A stretch of 64,000 bases of DNA, taken from Methylocaldum marinum. Lineage in GTDB: Bacteria > Pseudomonadota > Gammaproteobacteria > Methylococcales > Methylococcaceae. The translations under genes were made by a program, and so were the position numbers. The number at the start of each line of letters is the position of its first letter. Position 1 is the first letter of the stretch. Under the pieces are notes generated by a model. That model worked only from the letters and a program-made list of their open reading frames with translations, was not told the DNA's origin and ran no database searches. The stretch is taken from the NCBI RefSeq assembly GCF_003584645.1, contig NZ_AP017928.1, positions 522,981 to 586,980 of the forward strand, given 5' to 3'. Below, one piece after another: positions 37,703 through 46,439 of the stretch.

Positions 37703-37773
37703 GTAGGTCGGCAATCCTTTGCCGACGAACCTCTCGGCCCGACGGTGGCGTCGGCAAAGGATTGCCGACCTAC
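37703..37773. repeat. Perfect 24-bp inverted repeat
   Basis: The 24 bases 37703-37726 (starting GTAGGTCGGCAATCC) recur as exact reverse complement at 37750-37773, around a 23-base loop. Each arm is itself partly palindromic (GTCGGCAA and TTGCCGAC). It lies between the cupredoxin gene promoter and the cupin stop. It is too large for a simple terminator and lacks a T-tract; a dispersed mobile hairpin is likely. Confidence 0.8.
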
Positions 37774-37823
37774 TCGCTTCAATAAACAAAAAATCTCCGA
37801 AGACCTTTAAACGTTCCCGGACC

Positions 37824-38339
37824 TCAACGCGCGTCGGCTGATTTTTCCGGCCATAGCCGGTCGCCCGGCCGGGCGGTTTCGTACCAGGCCACGACCCTTT
37901 CCGTGTCCGGATCGCCTTCCTCCGGCGCCCAGGCGGCGAAATCCTTGTCCTCGACCGGGCTGTAGGGCCCCGGTTTGACTTCGAACATGACCGTTTCGGG
38001 CGCGAGAACGACGACCGCATGCCAGGTGTACGCCGGAATTTCGGCCGCCATGTCGCCGCCCGCCGCGCTGAGGTCGATCCGCTCCTGCACGGTTCCCCTG
38101 TCGTCGAAGGTAATGATGGAAAATGCGCCGCGGACCGCCAGCATCAGCTCCCATCCGGTCGGGCGCGCATGCCGGTGAGGGCGGACATAAGTACCGGGTT
38201 CCATGGCATTGAACAGGCGCTGGATCGGATCTTCCGGTACGCGGTGAATATTCAGGTTTTTCCGAAGTCTGGGAGAAGCCGCGGCCTCGCCCATCAAGCG
38301 GATGAGTTGTCTATCGCTGATCGTCGTCAAAACGTCCAT
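37824..38339 (-). CDS. WbuC-type cupin protein
   Basis: 171 residues from ATG 38339, which has GAGGAGA just upstream; the longer frame to 38600 is only over the mtfA gene. The cupin motif 1 region is VRPHRHARPTGWELMLAVRG and motif 2 is IPAYTWHAVVVL, with the WbuC features NIHRVPEDPIQRLFNAMEPGTYVRPHRH. WbuC-family proteins are small metal-binding cupins, some near polysaccharide genes, with unclear reaction. The 5' end overlaps the 3' end of mtfA by 29 bases, which suggests translational coupling. Confidence 0.82.
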   Translation of the reverse strand: MDVLTTISDRQLIRLMGEAAASPRLRKNLNIHRVPEDPIQRLFNAMEPGTYVRPHRHARPTGWELMLAVRGAFSIITFDDRGTVQERIDLSAAGGDMAAEIPAYTWHAVVVLAPETVMFEVKPGPYSPVEDKDFAAWAPEEGDPDTERVVAWYETARPGDRLWPEKSADAR

Positions 38340-39234
38340 GGTCGTCTCCTCTTGCGGCATCGGCCAGCGCCTCGCGTGGCGCATGGTCTCCGGGAAATCG
38401 GCTGTCGCGAAGCGATTCCGGGTCTCGGGCCTGATTTTTGTTGTTCGGTATGAATGGCCGAAACCGTGCGGCCGGATCTTGTCGATAGAACTGGGCGAGG
38501 AGGTCGTAAACACCCGGATATTCCATGCGTACCAAGTCCGGAATTTCGAAAAAACATTCGCTGAGCACTGCGAAAAATTCGCCCGGCGCCTCGGCCGCAT
38601 AGGGGTCCAGAGCGGTTTCCTCCTCCCGGTTCAGGCGGGCGTTGAAATCTTCGAAGGCGGCGGTGAACACATCGGTCCAGCGCTTCCGTTTCATGCCCGG
38701 AGGCAAGTCCGGAAACCCGTCGGCAGCGCCGTTGAGCATGTCCAGCTTATGGGCCATTTCGTGGATGACGACGTTATAGCCATTGCAATGCCCGGAATTT
38801 TGCACATCCGTCCACGACACTATGACCGGTCCGCGCTCCCAGGATTCACCCGTCAGGGCTTCCTCCCATTCGTGCATGATGCCGATGTCGTCGAATTCCG
38901 ACCGCCGGCGCACGAATCCGCCCGGATAAACCACCACGGTCCGCCAGGTTTCGTAGCAGTCGAAATCGAGGTTCAGGATAGGGAGACAGGCCAGCGCGGC
39001 AATGCGGGTGCGTATCGCATCATCCAGAATCATCCCGCCGGCCGGCTCGAAGATCTTTTCGCGCACGAACAGGGTGGACAATCGGCGCAGACGCTCGCGC
39101 TCGTCTTCCCTGAGAAACCGGAGGATCGGCAGGTCCGCGAGCAAGGAGGACCAGAGCGATTCGGCTATCAGTCCGCGTTGCAGAAGCTTGCGGCGCCGGT
39201 GCTTGCGGAACAGGCCGAACGGGGACATCATCAT
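38311..39234 (-). CDS. mtfA: MtfA-type zinc peptidase (M90 family)
   Basis: 307 residues starting at the first of three ATGs (39234), with GGAGGGG upstream and overlapping the asparaginase stop. FGLFRKHRRRKLLQRGLIAESLW is the family start. The zinc motif VVIHEMAHKLDMLNGAADG (HExxH) and the later acidic ligand region PGEFFAVLSECFFE are intact. In Escherichia coli MtfA binds the repressor Mlc and has peptidase activity; here its target is unknown. About 40 residues after the peptidase end (FIPNNKNQARDPES...DDDQR) are extra compared with E. coli. Confidence 0.92.
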   Translation of the reverse strand: MMMSPFGLFRKHRRRKLLQRGLIAESLWSSLLADLPILRFLREDERERLRRLSTLFVREKIFEPAGGMILDDAIRTRIAALACLPILNLDFDCYETWRTVVVYPGGFVRRRSEFDDIGIMHEWEEALTGESWERGPVIVSWTDVQNSGHCNGYNVVIHEMAHKLDMLNGAADGFPDLPPGMKRKRWTDVFTAAFEDFNARLNREEETALDPYAAEAPGEFFAVLSECFFEIPDLVRMEYPGVYDLLAQFYRQDPAARFRPFIPNNKNQARDPESLRDSRFPGDHAPREALADAARGDDHGRFDDDQR

Positions 39235-40130
39235 ACCCCTCCCGGCACGGGACTCGGGCGGTCCGCGCTGATCGCGGCGCAGAGCATGGTTTCGGTAGTC
39301 CAGTACATGCTCCACGCACCGCTGCGGTCGACGGCGATCCAGCCGTATTCGCGGTTCCGCTCGAGCGCTTCGCGATAAATTGCGTCTGCAGCTTCCACCA
39401 GGCTGCGGCCGTCCCGCACGCGGGTTTCGAGACGCACCGCGACGCCATCGTCGACGATTTGCTCGCCGATACCGGTGCAACTGACGGCGGCATGGGCGGA
39501 GGCATAATTGCCCGCGACCGTTGCCGAATCGGACACCCGTTCGGGGAAGTTGAATCGGCCGCCGCCGGTGGAGGTGGCGGCGGCCAGACCGCCCCGGCTA
39601 TCCAGGACGACGGCGCCTACCGTTCCGGTTCCGCTCGATGGCGCATTCCGTCCTTCCAAATATTCGAACCAGCGCCGTGCCCGGGCCGGGGACACGGGGC
39701 TCTGCGGCGCCATGCCCAATTCTCGCGCCAGAAGCTGTGCTCCCAGGGGACCGAGCACGGATTCGGTTCGGTTCTGCAGGGCTCTGGCCAGTTCGATGGG
39801 GTGGATCAGATGAGTCGCCAGCATGACGCCGGAGAATTTCATTCGCTCGCCGTCCATCAACGAAGCCGAAAGCCGGGCCAGTCCGTCGCTTTGCAAGGCC
39901 GAGCCGTAACCGGCATTGAATAGGCCGGATGCCTCCAGGCGCTTGACGGTCTCGGTCGCGGCATCGACCGCGGCCAGCCCCCGGGCGAGCTCGCTCCACA
40001 TCGATTCCGCCAGGTCGGAGATGAAATCGTGCCGTTTCCGGTTCAATTCGGCATCGGATTCGGCGGAACCGGCACCGCCGTGAATCAGGAGAACCGGCGG
40101 ACGAGCGTTGTCGGTGCAGCGTTTTTCCAT
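39231..40130 (-). CDS. Isoaspartyl peptidase/L-asparaginase (Ntn hydrolase)
   Basis: 299 residues from ATG 40130 (a TTG at 40139 would add three residues). The family opening PVLLIHGGAGS, the region FNAGYGSALQSDG, and the autocleavage site GTGTVGAVVLDSRGGLAAATSTGG are present; the Thr in TVGAVV is the expected nucleophile after self-processing. This group cleaves isoaspartyl peptides and asparagine. It overlaps mtfA by 4 bases, so the three genes asparaginase-mtfA-cupin probably form one transcript. Confidence 0.9.
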   Translation of the reverse strand: MEKRCTDNARPPVLLIHGGAGSAESDAELNRKRHDFISDLAESMWSELARGLAAVDAATETVKRLEASGLFNAGYGSALQSDGLARLSASLMDGERMKFSGVMLATHLIHPIELARALQNRTESVLGPLGAQLLARELGMAPQSPVSPARARRWFEYLEGRNAPSSGTGTVGAVVLDSRGGLAAATSTGGGRFNFPERVSDSATVAGNYASAHAAVSCTGIGEQIVDDGVAVRLETRVRDGRSLVEAADAIYREALERNREYGWIAVDRSGAWSMYWTTETMLCAAISADRPSPVPGGV

Positions 40131-40239
40131 GCCGTTCAACGGATATCGGAGGTGCGGATTGACACGGCGGGATTTTCGGGTTTCATTCGATGCATGAATG
40201 GGCTGTCCGGAAAACTGTCGAATGATCGAGGTGAGTATT

Positions 40240-40419
40240 ATGTATAACTATTTTGCGCTTTCTTTGGCCGCCTTGATCGGCATCGTCGTCTTCGACGACG
40301 ATCCGAACGGCGTTTCCGTGCAGGAATGGATATTCTACGCAGTCCTGCTGTATTCGGCGGTTTCGTTCTTCCGTCGCTATCTGGCCGCGGCCCGGGAGCA
40401 GATAGGACGACGGGGATAA
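40240..40419 (+). CDS. Small membrane protein
   Basis: 59 residues from ATG 40240, which has GAGGTGAG upstream; an in-frame upstream ATG at 40222 region lacks this spacing. Two hydrophobic segments (YFALSLAALIGIVVF and WIFYAVLLYSAVSFFRRYL) are separated by the acidic turn DDDPNGVSVQE. It ends with a basic tail. Family unknown. It is divergent from the asparaginase gene and convergent with the DUF488 gene. Confidence 0.5.
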   Translation: MYNYFALSLAALIGIVVFDDDPNGVSVQEWIFYAVLLYSAVSFFRRYLAAAREQIGRRG

Positions 40420-40459
40420 GCGTCCCCACCGCTTTTTCCGTATCGGCTCGAGGATGTTG

Positions 40460-41014
40460 TCAGGGCGCATCCGAGGCGAATAACGGCAGGGTCCGTTGAG
40501 CTCGATCATAGATCAGTTGCGAGCCGACGATGCGTGCGGTGCAATGAAGCTCATGTTTACAGCTTTGGTTGCCGGCGATCAGATGTTCGACGATATATCC
40601 GCGTACCGTCAGATAATCCGAGATCAGAGAGCGGTGGCAGTACGACGGATCTTTCTCGGCACACATGAACGCCGTTCTGCAGCCACGTGCCAGCTTTAGA
40701 AGCTGGTCCACGGCTTCGCGAAAATCCTGGGTCTCCATGTAAGAGGCATACGACCGGAATTCCGGGTCCAATCCACAGTGTTTTAGGTCGTCCGGGGTCT
40801 CCTCCCGCCGTCCGCCCAGAGCGTCCCCTTCCCACTGATATCGAATCCCGGACCGGGTCAGGGTTCGTTCCAGAGTCGGACGATTGAATTGCTTGAATCG
40901 CGCGGAGCCGGGATTGCGGCGTATGTCGACCAGGCACCCGATGCCATGTCTCTTGAGCATATCGATGAGTTCGTCGGAGCTTTTGTTGCTATGGCCGATG
41001 GAATAAATCCGCAT
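40460..41014 (-). CDS. DUF488 family protein
   Basis: 184 residues from ATG 41014, chosen because MRIYSIGHSNKSSDELIDMLKRHGI is the conserved start and AAGGA lies upstream; the frame back to 41101 is spurious. Conserved motifs CLVDIRRNPGSARFKQFN, YQWEGDALGGRR and TAFMCAEKDPSYCHRSLISDYL (the cysteine-rich CxE..CHR motif of DUF488) are intact. The family function is not known. It stands alone downstream of the di-heme cytochrome gene on the same strand (107 bases apart). Confidence 0.88.
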   Translation of the reverse strand: MRIYSIGHSNKSSDELIDMLKRHGIGCLVDIRRNPGSARFKQFNRPTLERTLTRSGIRYQWEGDALGGRREETPDDLKHCGLDPEFRSYASYMETQDFREAVDQLLKLARGCRTAFMCAEKDPSYCHRSLISDYLTVRGYIVEHLIAGNQSCKHELHCTARIVGSQLIYDRAQRTLPLFASDAP

Positions 41015-41121
41015 GGTTTCATGTCCTTTTTGATGATTTTTATTTCCCGGTTTTGCCGCCGGCACGCGAGTCCTTTGCCGACAAAGCTTCGGCAAGTTCA
41101 TCCGGGCGGAGTTCCGGACGC

Positions 41122-42546
41122 CTACAGTGTTTTGAGGTACTCGATCACGGCCTTTCGGTCCTCCGGGATCAGGCCGTCGCCGAAAGCATGACCTGCATTG
41201 GAGTGGCCCGGCAAGGTCGTATCGTAGATTTTTTTCCGTTCGGATGCGTCATCGGTACCGGCTTTGCCCTGCGCCAGCTCGGTGTAGCGCCATCCCAGGC
41301 CGACCGGATCGTAGTCGGATGCGGAGGCGCCGTAGGATCGCGTCCAGTATTTCGGCCGCTTGGAACTGTCGAGCAGGGCTTCCAGGGTCGGAACCGAGCC
41401 GTTATGGAGATATGGGGCGGTGATCCAGACGCCGTCCAACGGCGGGGCGACATAACCGGGCGCCGGAGCGGCGCGAGCCGTTTCGCCGTAGAAGGATTCG
41501 TTGAACCATCGAATGAACCGGTCCGAAGCGCCGCCCACGGCATTTTGCGCCAGTACCGGATCGGTACCGATCTCGTCGAGTCCGAGCACCAGGTTGGGAT
41601 AGCTCGGCTGCTCGCCGTAGGTGCCGTGGCAGCCGGAGCATGTCCGCTCGAACACGGCCCGGCCGTGTTCGGCGAGTCCGGTGTCGATACCGAACGGCCA
41701 TGCCGGCGGCTTGATCGATGCGAAATAAGCCAGAATATCCGGTGCATAGTCATCGATGTTCCGCACGGTATCGAGGTCATCCGCACAGAATATGGCGCCC
41801 AGCATCATGGCTCGCGCGAGATCGCCGCGGCCCTCGGTGTTGTAGTAGGCGGCGTTCTTTTTCGCCATTCGCCACCAGGGCGGAACGCTCACCGGGGCGA
41901 CCGTTTTCGACGGCGGCTCGATCAGCGGGGCCTGCGACCAGGCCAGAGTTTCCGGATGCCGATGCGCGATTAGGGCGAGAGTCATATTGATGGCCGGATT
42001 CGATCCCACCGTGTCGGTGACCCGGTAGGGCGCCACCGCCCGAACGCGGTCGGCCCAGCGGCGCCATTCCTCGGCTTCCGCCCGATCTTCCACATAGGCT
42101 CCGACACCCTCGACGGCGGCCGTGAGATCTTCGGTGAAATCGAGATTTTCGTTGCCGAGGCCGATGATCAACTTTCCGTCGAAAAAACCGGCATGACAGG
42201 ACAGGCAATTGTTCACCACGAGGTCCACGCCCTTGGGCGTGGTGTATGCGGTGAGGCTGTACGGCAGTTCGGCATTTCGACCGGGTCTTCCGGGAACCAG
42301 GGCCGCCGGGTCCGGCGGGGAGGCGGTTTCTTTATAGACCGAATAAGGTATGCCGCAAGTGATGTACGGGGCGTTGAGCAGCGCTTCGTAACCTTTTTGC
42401 GGATCGCCGGGACGTTGCGGGGAGGCGGGAACCGGGCCGAGCGGAGAATAGCCGACGGCGTCGGTCTGTTGCCCGGAGTCGCAGGCCGCCAGGAGGAGAA
42501 TTACCGAAACGATGAATGCGCGGGTCAAGGTTTTCATGTGCGGCAT
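41122..42546 (-). CDS. Di-heme cytochrome c lipoprotein (cytochrome c peroxidase/MauG-related)
   Basis: 474 residues with a lipoprotein signal (VILLLAACDSG, lipobox LAAC). Two heme-binding sites are visible: CLSCH near residue 115 and CSGCH near 307. The C-terminal part carries the peroxidase-family pattern VWITAPYLHNGSVPTLEALLDSSKRP and a Met-free end. The protein is longer than standard cytochrome c peroxidase and keeps only two hemes. It is probably anchored in the outer membrane or periplasm and acts in electron transfer or peroxide/organic oxidation; substrate unknown. A second ATG lies at 42537. Confidence 0.82.
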   Translation of the reverse strand: MPHMKTLTRAFIVSVILLLAACDSGQQTDAVGYSPLGPVPASPQRPGDPQKGYEALLNAPYITCGIPYSVYKETASPPDPAALVPGRPGRNAELPYSLTAYTTPKGVDLVVNNCLSCHAGFFDGKLIIGLGNENLDFTEDLTAAVEGVGAYVEDRAEAEEWRRWADRVRAVAPYRVTDTVGSNPAINMTLALIAHRHPETLAWSQAPLIEPPSKTVAPVSVPPWWRMAKKNAAYYNTEGRGDLARAMMLGAIFCADDLDTVRNIDDYAPDILAYFASIKPPAWPFGIDTGLAEHGRAVFERTCSGCHGTYGEQPSYPNLVLGLDEIGTDPVLAQNAVGGASDRFIRWFNESFYGETARAAPAPGYVAPPLDGVWITAPYLHNGSVPTLEALLDSSKRPKYWTRSYGASASDYDPVGLGWRYTELAQGKAGTDDASERKKIYDTTLPGHSNAGHAFGDGLIPEDRKAVIEYLKTL

Positions 42547-42576
42547 GTTCGACTCACCAGCAGGTATTTTCCGGAT

Positions 42577-42682
42577 TACTAATGGTCAAGAAAGCAAAGC
42601 CGCAAGAGCCTCCTCTCCCTCTGGTAGGGGTTGCGGTGAGGGTGATTCGAATACGGCTTTACTTTCTTTACGTACAGTAATT
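42577..42682 (-). mobile_element. MITE-like element, copy 2
   Basis: Reverse orientation relative to the copy at 31010-31117. Terminal repeats AAGAAAGCAAAG (42588-42599) and CTTTACTTTCTT (42657-42668) bound an 81-bp core identical in length to copy 1. Outer similarity reaches ACTAATGGTC on the left and ACGTACAGTAA on the right. It lies upstream of the di-heme cytochrome gene and downstream of the CrtC-like gene. Confidence 0.8.
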
Positions 42683-42701
42683 GTCTTTCGGGTAGCGGCC
42701 G

Positions 42702-43862
42702 TCAATAGCCGCTCAGCTCCATGAAGCCCTGGCCGGACAGCGCTTTTCCGTCACGGCCGGTGCCCGAAACCGAAACCGCGCCGGACCAGGCGCGCACGGA
42801 CCCGGCGATTTCCTGATTTTCGACCAAGGGGCTCAGGCGCAGTTCGGTTTCGAGACCCGGCAATTGCACGCTCCACTCCAGCGGGTACTTTATCCCGCCG
42901 GCGCCCAACCAGGCAGCGCCGGGTTCGACCCGAACGTGGTTCCGCGAAATCGCCCGCGCACCGCCGTCGGCCTCGATCATGAGCCCACTCGCCAGCGGCG
43001 CAGCGCTTCCGTCCTTGCGCCTCAACTGCAAGATCAGGAACTCGCGGCCGTCGTCGAGTTGCATTTGATAGCGATTGAGGGCGATTTGTCCACCCGGAGG
43101 GGCTATTTTCCCCCAACTGCGGTTGAGCCAGGCCCGGCCGGTTACTTTATGATGGCGGCCACCGGTGTGAATCGTGCCGGAAATCGCCAGACGGCTGAGA
43201 ATATACCCTTGAAGACGCCCGCCCGCCGCGGCCGGGAAGTTTCGCGGGTCGAGCGCGACGGCCGGTTTCCGGGGTTCCAGGCGGAGATCGATCCGGGTCC
43301 CTCGGGCTTCGCCTTGCAGCGTGTAAGACCGGGGCTCTCCGAGCGGCACGCGTACCTTCCAGTGATCCAGCCAGAGCAGCCCGGAAACGGGGTCGTATCC
43401 GCTCATGCCCAAAGCGGCTCGTGCAAAACGTTCGGACGCCCCATACTGCCGCCGGTTCGCATCGAGAAAGGCAAACAGCCCCCGGTACACCTCGCGGGCG
43501 GCCCAGGCCGACGGACGCTGGGGCTGTTCCGGACCGAGACCGAATCGTGTGAAGCTTTGCACGAGGCCGTAGCGGTAACCGTCTGCGGACTGCATCTGAA
43601 CGGTGAATTCCCAGATTTCCGCGGGAACGTTCGGATGCGCGCCGTGGTCGGCCGGAAACGACAAGGACCGGTCGGAACGCTGGTCCGGAAACCGTTCCGC
43701 GATTTTTCGCAGCGCTTTCGAGTAAGCCGAAAACGGCATCGTGTCTCCGGTCGAAGCGCGCTCCGGGGGCTTCCGCGGCATCGAGGACGGTACCAGCGAC
43801 AACAAGACCGCGAGCAGCACGGCGGCTATCCGAACGAAGATCTCGCGGCGGGGAGGGGCCAT
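42702..43862 (-). CDS. CrtC/AttH-like lipocalin-domain exported protein
   Basis: 386 residues from ATG 43862 (MAPPRREIFVRIAAVLLAVLLSLVPSS signal peptide); the frame back to 43961 overlaps the yihY start. FSFPADHGAHPNVPAEIWEFTVQMQSADGYRYGLVQSFTRFG and YYLSRLAISGTIHTGGRHHKVTGRAWLNRSWGK-like sequence (here GYILSRLAISGTIHTGG) are the two halves of the carotenoid 1,2-hydratase/AttH twin-lipocalin family. The family includes CrtC (hydration of carotenoids) and many proteins of unknown use. No carotenoid genes are nearby. It is divergent from yihY. Confidence 0.82.
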   Translation of the reverse strand: MAPPRREIFVRIAAVLLAVLLSLVPSSMPRKPPERASTGDTMPFSAYSKALRKIAERFPDQRSDRSLSFPADHGAHPNVPAEIWEFTVQMQSADGYRYGLVQSFTRFGLGPEQPQRPSAWAAREVYRGLFAFLDANRRQYGASERFARAALGMSGYDPVSGLLWLDHWKVRVPLGEPRSYTLQGEARGTRIDLRLEPRKPAVALDPRNFPAAAGGRLQGYILSRLAISGTIHTGGRHHKVTGRAWLNRSWGKIAPPGGQIALNRYQMQLDDGREFLILQLRRKDGSAAPLASGLMIEADGGARAISRNHVRVEPGAAWLGAGGIKYPLEWSVQLPGLETELRLSPLVENQEIAGSVRAWSGAVSVSGTGRDGKALSGQGFMELSGY

Positions 43863-43919
43863 ATGAATTGATCCCGGTGGTTTCAAACTGTCTAATGCCC
43901 AATAAAGTCTATCTTCAGC

Positions 43920-45278
43920 ATGGAAATCAAGTTCTTCGATGCTCTCCGGCAGGTGCGGCAAAAACTGGGTTTCTTCGAACGGCTTCGAGCGTCGGCTGTC
44001 CTGGTGTTCGCCTGGATCCGGGCGCTCGCCCGGGCGGTTCGTAGCGAGGGACTGGATTACCGCGCCACGAGTCTCGCCTATACCACCTTATTGGCCATCG
44101 TTCCGGGGCTCGCCCTGTGCTTCTCGCTGTTGAAAGCCTTCGGCGTCCACAATCAGCTGGAACCGTTCTTGCTGCAAATGCTCGCTCCGCTGGGCGATAA
44201 GGCCGACGAACTGACTCAAGCCATTCTCGGCTTCGTCACCCGGGTGAATGTCGGCGTGCTCGGCTTTGTCGGCCTGATGCTGCTCATCTACACCATCATT
44301 TCCGTGCTGGAGAAGATAGAAGCGGCATTCAATCACATCTGGCGAGTCACCCGGGCCCGCAGCCTGGCCCGGCGTACGAGCGATTATCTGAGCGTCATCC
44401 TGCTGGGTCCCGTACTGATATTTTCGGCCATCGGTCTCACCGCCTCGATGCCTCACGCGAGCGTGGTTCGGCGGCTGATCGCGCAGGAGCCGTTCGGTAC
44501 CCTGTTCTACCTCGGCGGCAAGCTGCTGCCCTATCTGATGATCATCACGGCATTCGCTTTCGTCTACATCTACATCCCGAATACGCGGGTGCCCTGGCGA
44601 GCCGCGTTGTTCGGCGGCGCCGTGGGCGGTGTGGTGTGGAAGCTGGCAGGTTTGCTTTTCGCCCAGTTCGTGGTGGGGTCGACCAGTTACCACGCGATTT
44701 ATTCAAGCCTGGTCATCGTTATCCTGTTCATGATCTGGCTCGATCTCAGCTGGCTGATTCTGCTGATCGGCGGACAAGCCGCGTTTTATTTCCAGCATCC
44801 TTACTATGTCAGGGGAAAGAGCCGGTTTGTTCAGCTTGGCAACCGCCTGCAGGAAAGGCTTGGCCTCGCCGTGATGTACCTGATCGGCGAACGCTTCGTG
44901 CACGGCGGCAGTCCCTGGACCATCGACGCGCTGGCCGAGCGATTGTCGCTGCCGTGGGAAACGGTGAAAGACGGCTTGAGCGTATTGCAAGCCGGTGGCC
45001 TGGTGGCGGAAACGGGCAAGGGCGACGAAAGCTTTTTTCCGGCGCGCGACATTGCCGGAATCACGGTCTGGGACATTCTTATGGCCATGCGCACGCAGCG
45101 CGAGGACACGGGCTTCGCCGCGCATGCGGGGTTCGGCCCGCCGGAACTGACGACAGTTTCGGAGGATTTGGAGAATGCCGCGGCGGCGAGTCCGGCGGCC
45201 CGCCGCTCTCTGCGCGACCTCGTCCTCGCCCACTCGTCGTGGACTCCGCAAGATTCAGGACAGCTACGCTCCTCTTAA
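43920..45278 (+). CDS. YihY/BrkB family inner-membrane protein
   Basis: 452 residues. An N-terminal soluble lead (1-30) precedes six helices of the YihY/BrkB (UPF0761) fold, with the conserved DYRATSLAYTTLLAIVPGLALCFSLL, VFSAIGLTASM and IIYLDLSWLILLIGGQAAFYFQHP-type sequences. After helix 6 a C-terminal extension of about 150 residues contains a winged-helix-like domain (ALAERLSLPWETVKDGLSVLQAGGLVAETG), as in longer family members. Although sometimes named ribonuclease BN, the family has no proven nuclease role. It ends 48 bases from the convergent gnd gene. Confidence 0.9.
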   Translation: MEIKFFDALRQVRQKLGFFERLRASAVLVFAWIRALARAVRSEGLDYRATSLAYTTLLAIVPGLALCFSLLKAFGVHNQLEPFLLQMLAPLGDKADELTQAILGFVTRVNVGVLGFVGLMLLIYTIISVLEKIEAAFNHIWRVTRARSLARRTSDYLSVILLGPVLIFSAIGLTASMPHASVVRRLIAQEPFGTLFYLGGKLLPYLMIITAFAFVYIYIPNTRVPWRAALFGGAVGGVVWKLAGLLFAQFVVGSTSYHAIYSSLVIVILFMIWLDLSWLILLIGGQAAFYFQHPYYVRGKSRFVQLGNRLQERLGLAVMYLIGERFVHGGSPWTIDALAERLSLPWETVKDGLSVLQAGGLVAETGKGDESFFPARDIAGITVWDILMAMRTQREDTGFAAHAGFGPPELTTVSEDLENAAAASPAARRSLRDLVLAHSSWTPQDSGQLRSS

Positions 45279-45326
45279 AACAGTGTGGCTCGGCCTTGCG
45301 AGCAGACCTGGCCGCACCGGCATTCG

Positions 45327-46340
45327 TCAGGATTTTTCCCGGTGTCCCCCGAATTGCCAGCGTAAGGCCGACAGGAACTTGTCGGCGAACTCGCTACGGT
45401 CGCGGGACGAGAACCGCTGAAACAGCGCGGCGCTCAGCACCGGGGCGGGGACGCCTTCGTCGATGGCCGCCGCTGCCGTCCAGCGCCCTTCGCCGGAATC
45501 GGACACGTGTCCCGAGAACTTGTCCAGTTCGGGCGATTGCCACAGGGCCGACGCCGCCAGGTCGAGCATCCAGGAGCGGACCACGCTGCCTCTTCGCCAC
45601 AATTCGGCGATTTCGGGCAGGTTGAAGTCGAACCGGTAGTACTCCGGATTCCGCAAGGGCGTGGTTTCCGCATCGTGAGCCTGGCTTTCCAAGCCGATTC
45701 CGGCGTTTTTCAAGATATTGAAACCTTCGGCATAGGCGGCCATGAGGCCGTATTCGATGCCGTTGTGGACCATCTTGACGAAATGGCCCGCGCCGTTCGG
45801 GCCGCAATGCAGGTAGCCCTGCTCGGCGCCGGCCGGTTCGCTGTTTGCACGTTCCGGCGTGCGCGAGGCCGCTTCGTGAGGCGGCGCCAGGGCCCGAAAA
45901 ACGGGATGCAGCTTCCGAACGGATTCTGCCTCGCCGCCTATCATCAGGCAGTAACCCCGCTCCAGTCCCCAGATGCCGCCGCTGACGCCGATGTCCAGAA
46001 AATGGATGTCATGCTCGTTCAGGCGCCACGCTCGGCTCATGCTGTCCCGGTAATGAGAATTGCCTCCGTCGACCAGAATGTCCCCGCTTTCGAGCAAGGG
46101 AGCCAGTTCGCCGATCACGCCGTCCACGAAACCCGCCGGAACCATCAGCCACACAACCCGCGGCTTGCCCAACCTTCGCACCAGGTCCCGCAGGTTTTCG
46201 GCGGTTTCGGCACCGTCGGCGGCCAGTGCTTCCACCGCCTTCCGCGAGTTGTCCCAAACCACGCAGGAATGATGGGCTTGCATCAAACGGCGAACCATGT
46301 TGGCGCCCATTCGTCCGAGACCGATCATACCGATTTGCAT
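45327..46340 (-). CDS. gnd: 6-phosphogluconate dehydrogenase, decarboxylating (short type)
   Basis: 337 residues. The NAD(P)-binding motif GLGRMGANMVRRLMQ opens the protein. Substrate and catalytic motifs are DGGNSHYRDSMSR, FLDIGVSGGIWGLERGYCLMIGG and GPNGAGHFVKMVHNGIEYGLM. The length fits the short, often NAD-preferring YqeC/GndA-type rather than the 470-residue enzyme. It oxidises 6-phosphogluconate to ribulose 5-phosphate, and in methylotrophs acts in the dissimilatory hexulose phosphate cycle. It is convergent with yihY and follows mutM on the same strand with 99 bases between. Confidence 0.93.
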   Translation of the reverse strand: MQIGMIGLGRMGANMVRRLMQAHHSCVVWDNSRKAVEALAADGAETAENLRDLVRRLGKPRVVWLMVPAGFVDGVIGELAPLLESGDILVDGGNSHYRDSMSRAWRLNEHDIHFLDIGVSGGIWGLERGYCLMIGGEAESVRKLHPVFRALAPPHEAASRTPERANSEPAGAEQGYLHCGPNGAGHFVKMVHNGIEYGLMAAYAEGFNILKNAGIGLESQAHDAETTPLRNPEYYRFDFNLPEIAELWRRGSVVRSWMLDLAASALWQSPELDKFSGHVSDSGEGRWTAAAAIDEGVPAPVLSAALFQRFSSRDRSEFADKFLSALRWQFGGHREKS

Positions 46341-46439
46341 AGGCTGCCTCCTGTCCGTTCGAGAGATATCGGTACCGCTGCGCGTTCTTCCCGGGCAAGG
46401 AAAAACTCGCGTGCCGCCGTCAATTCAGAATCGCGTATC

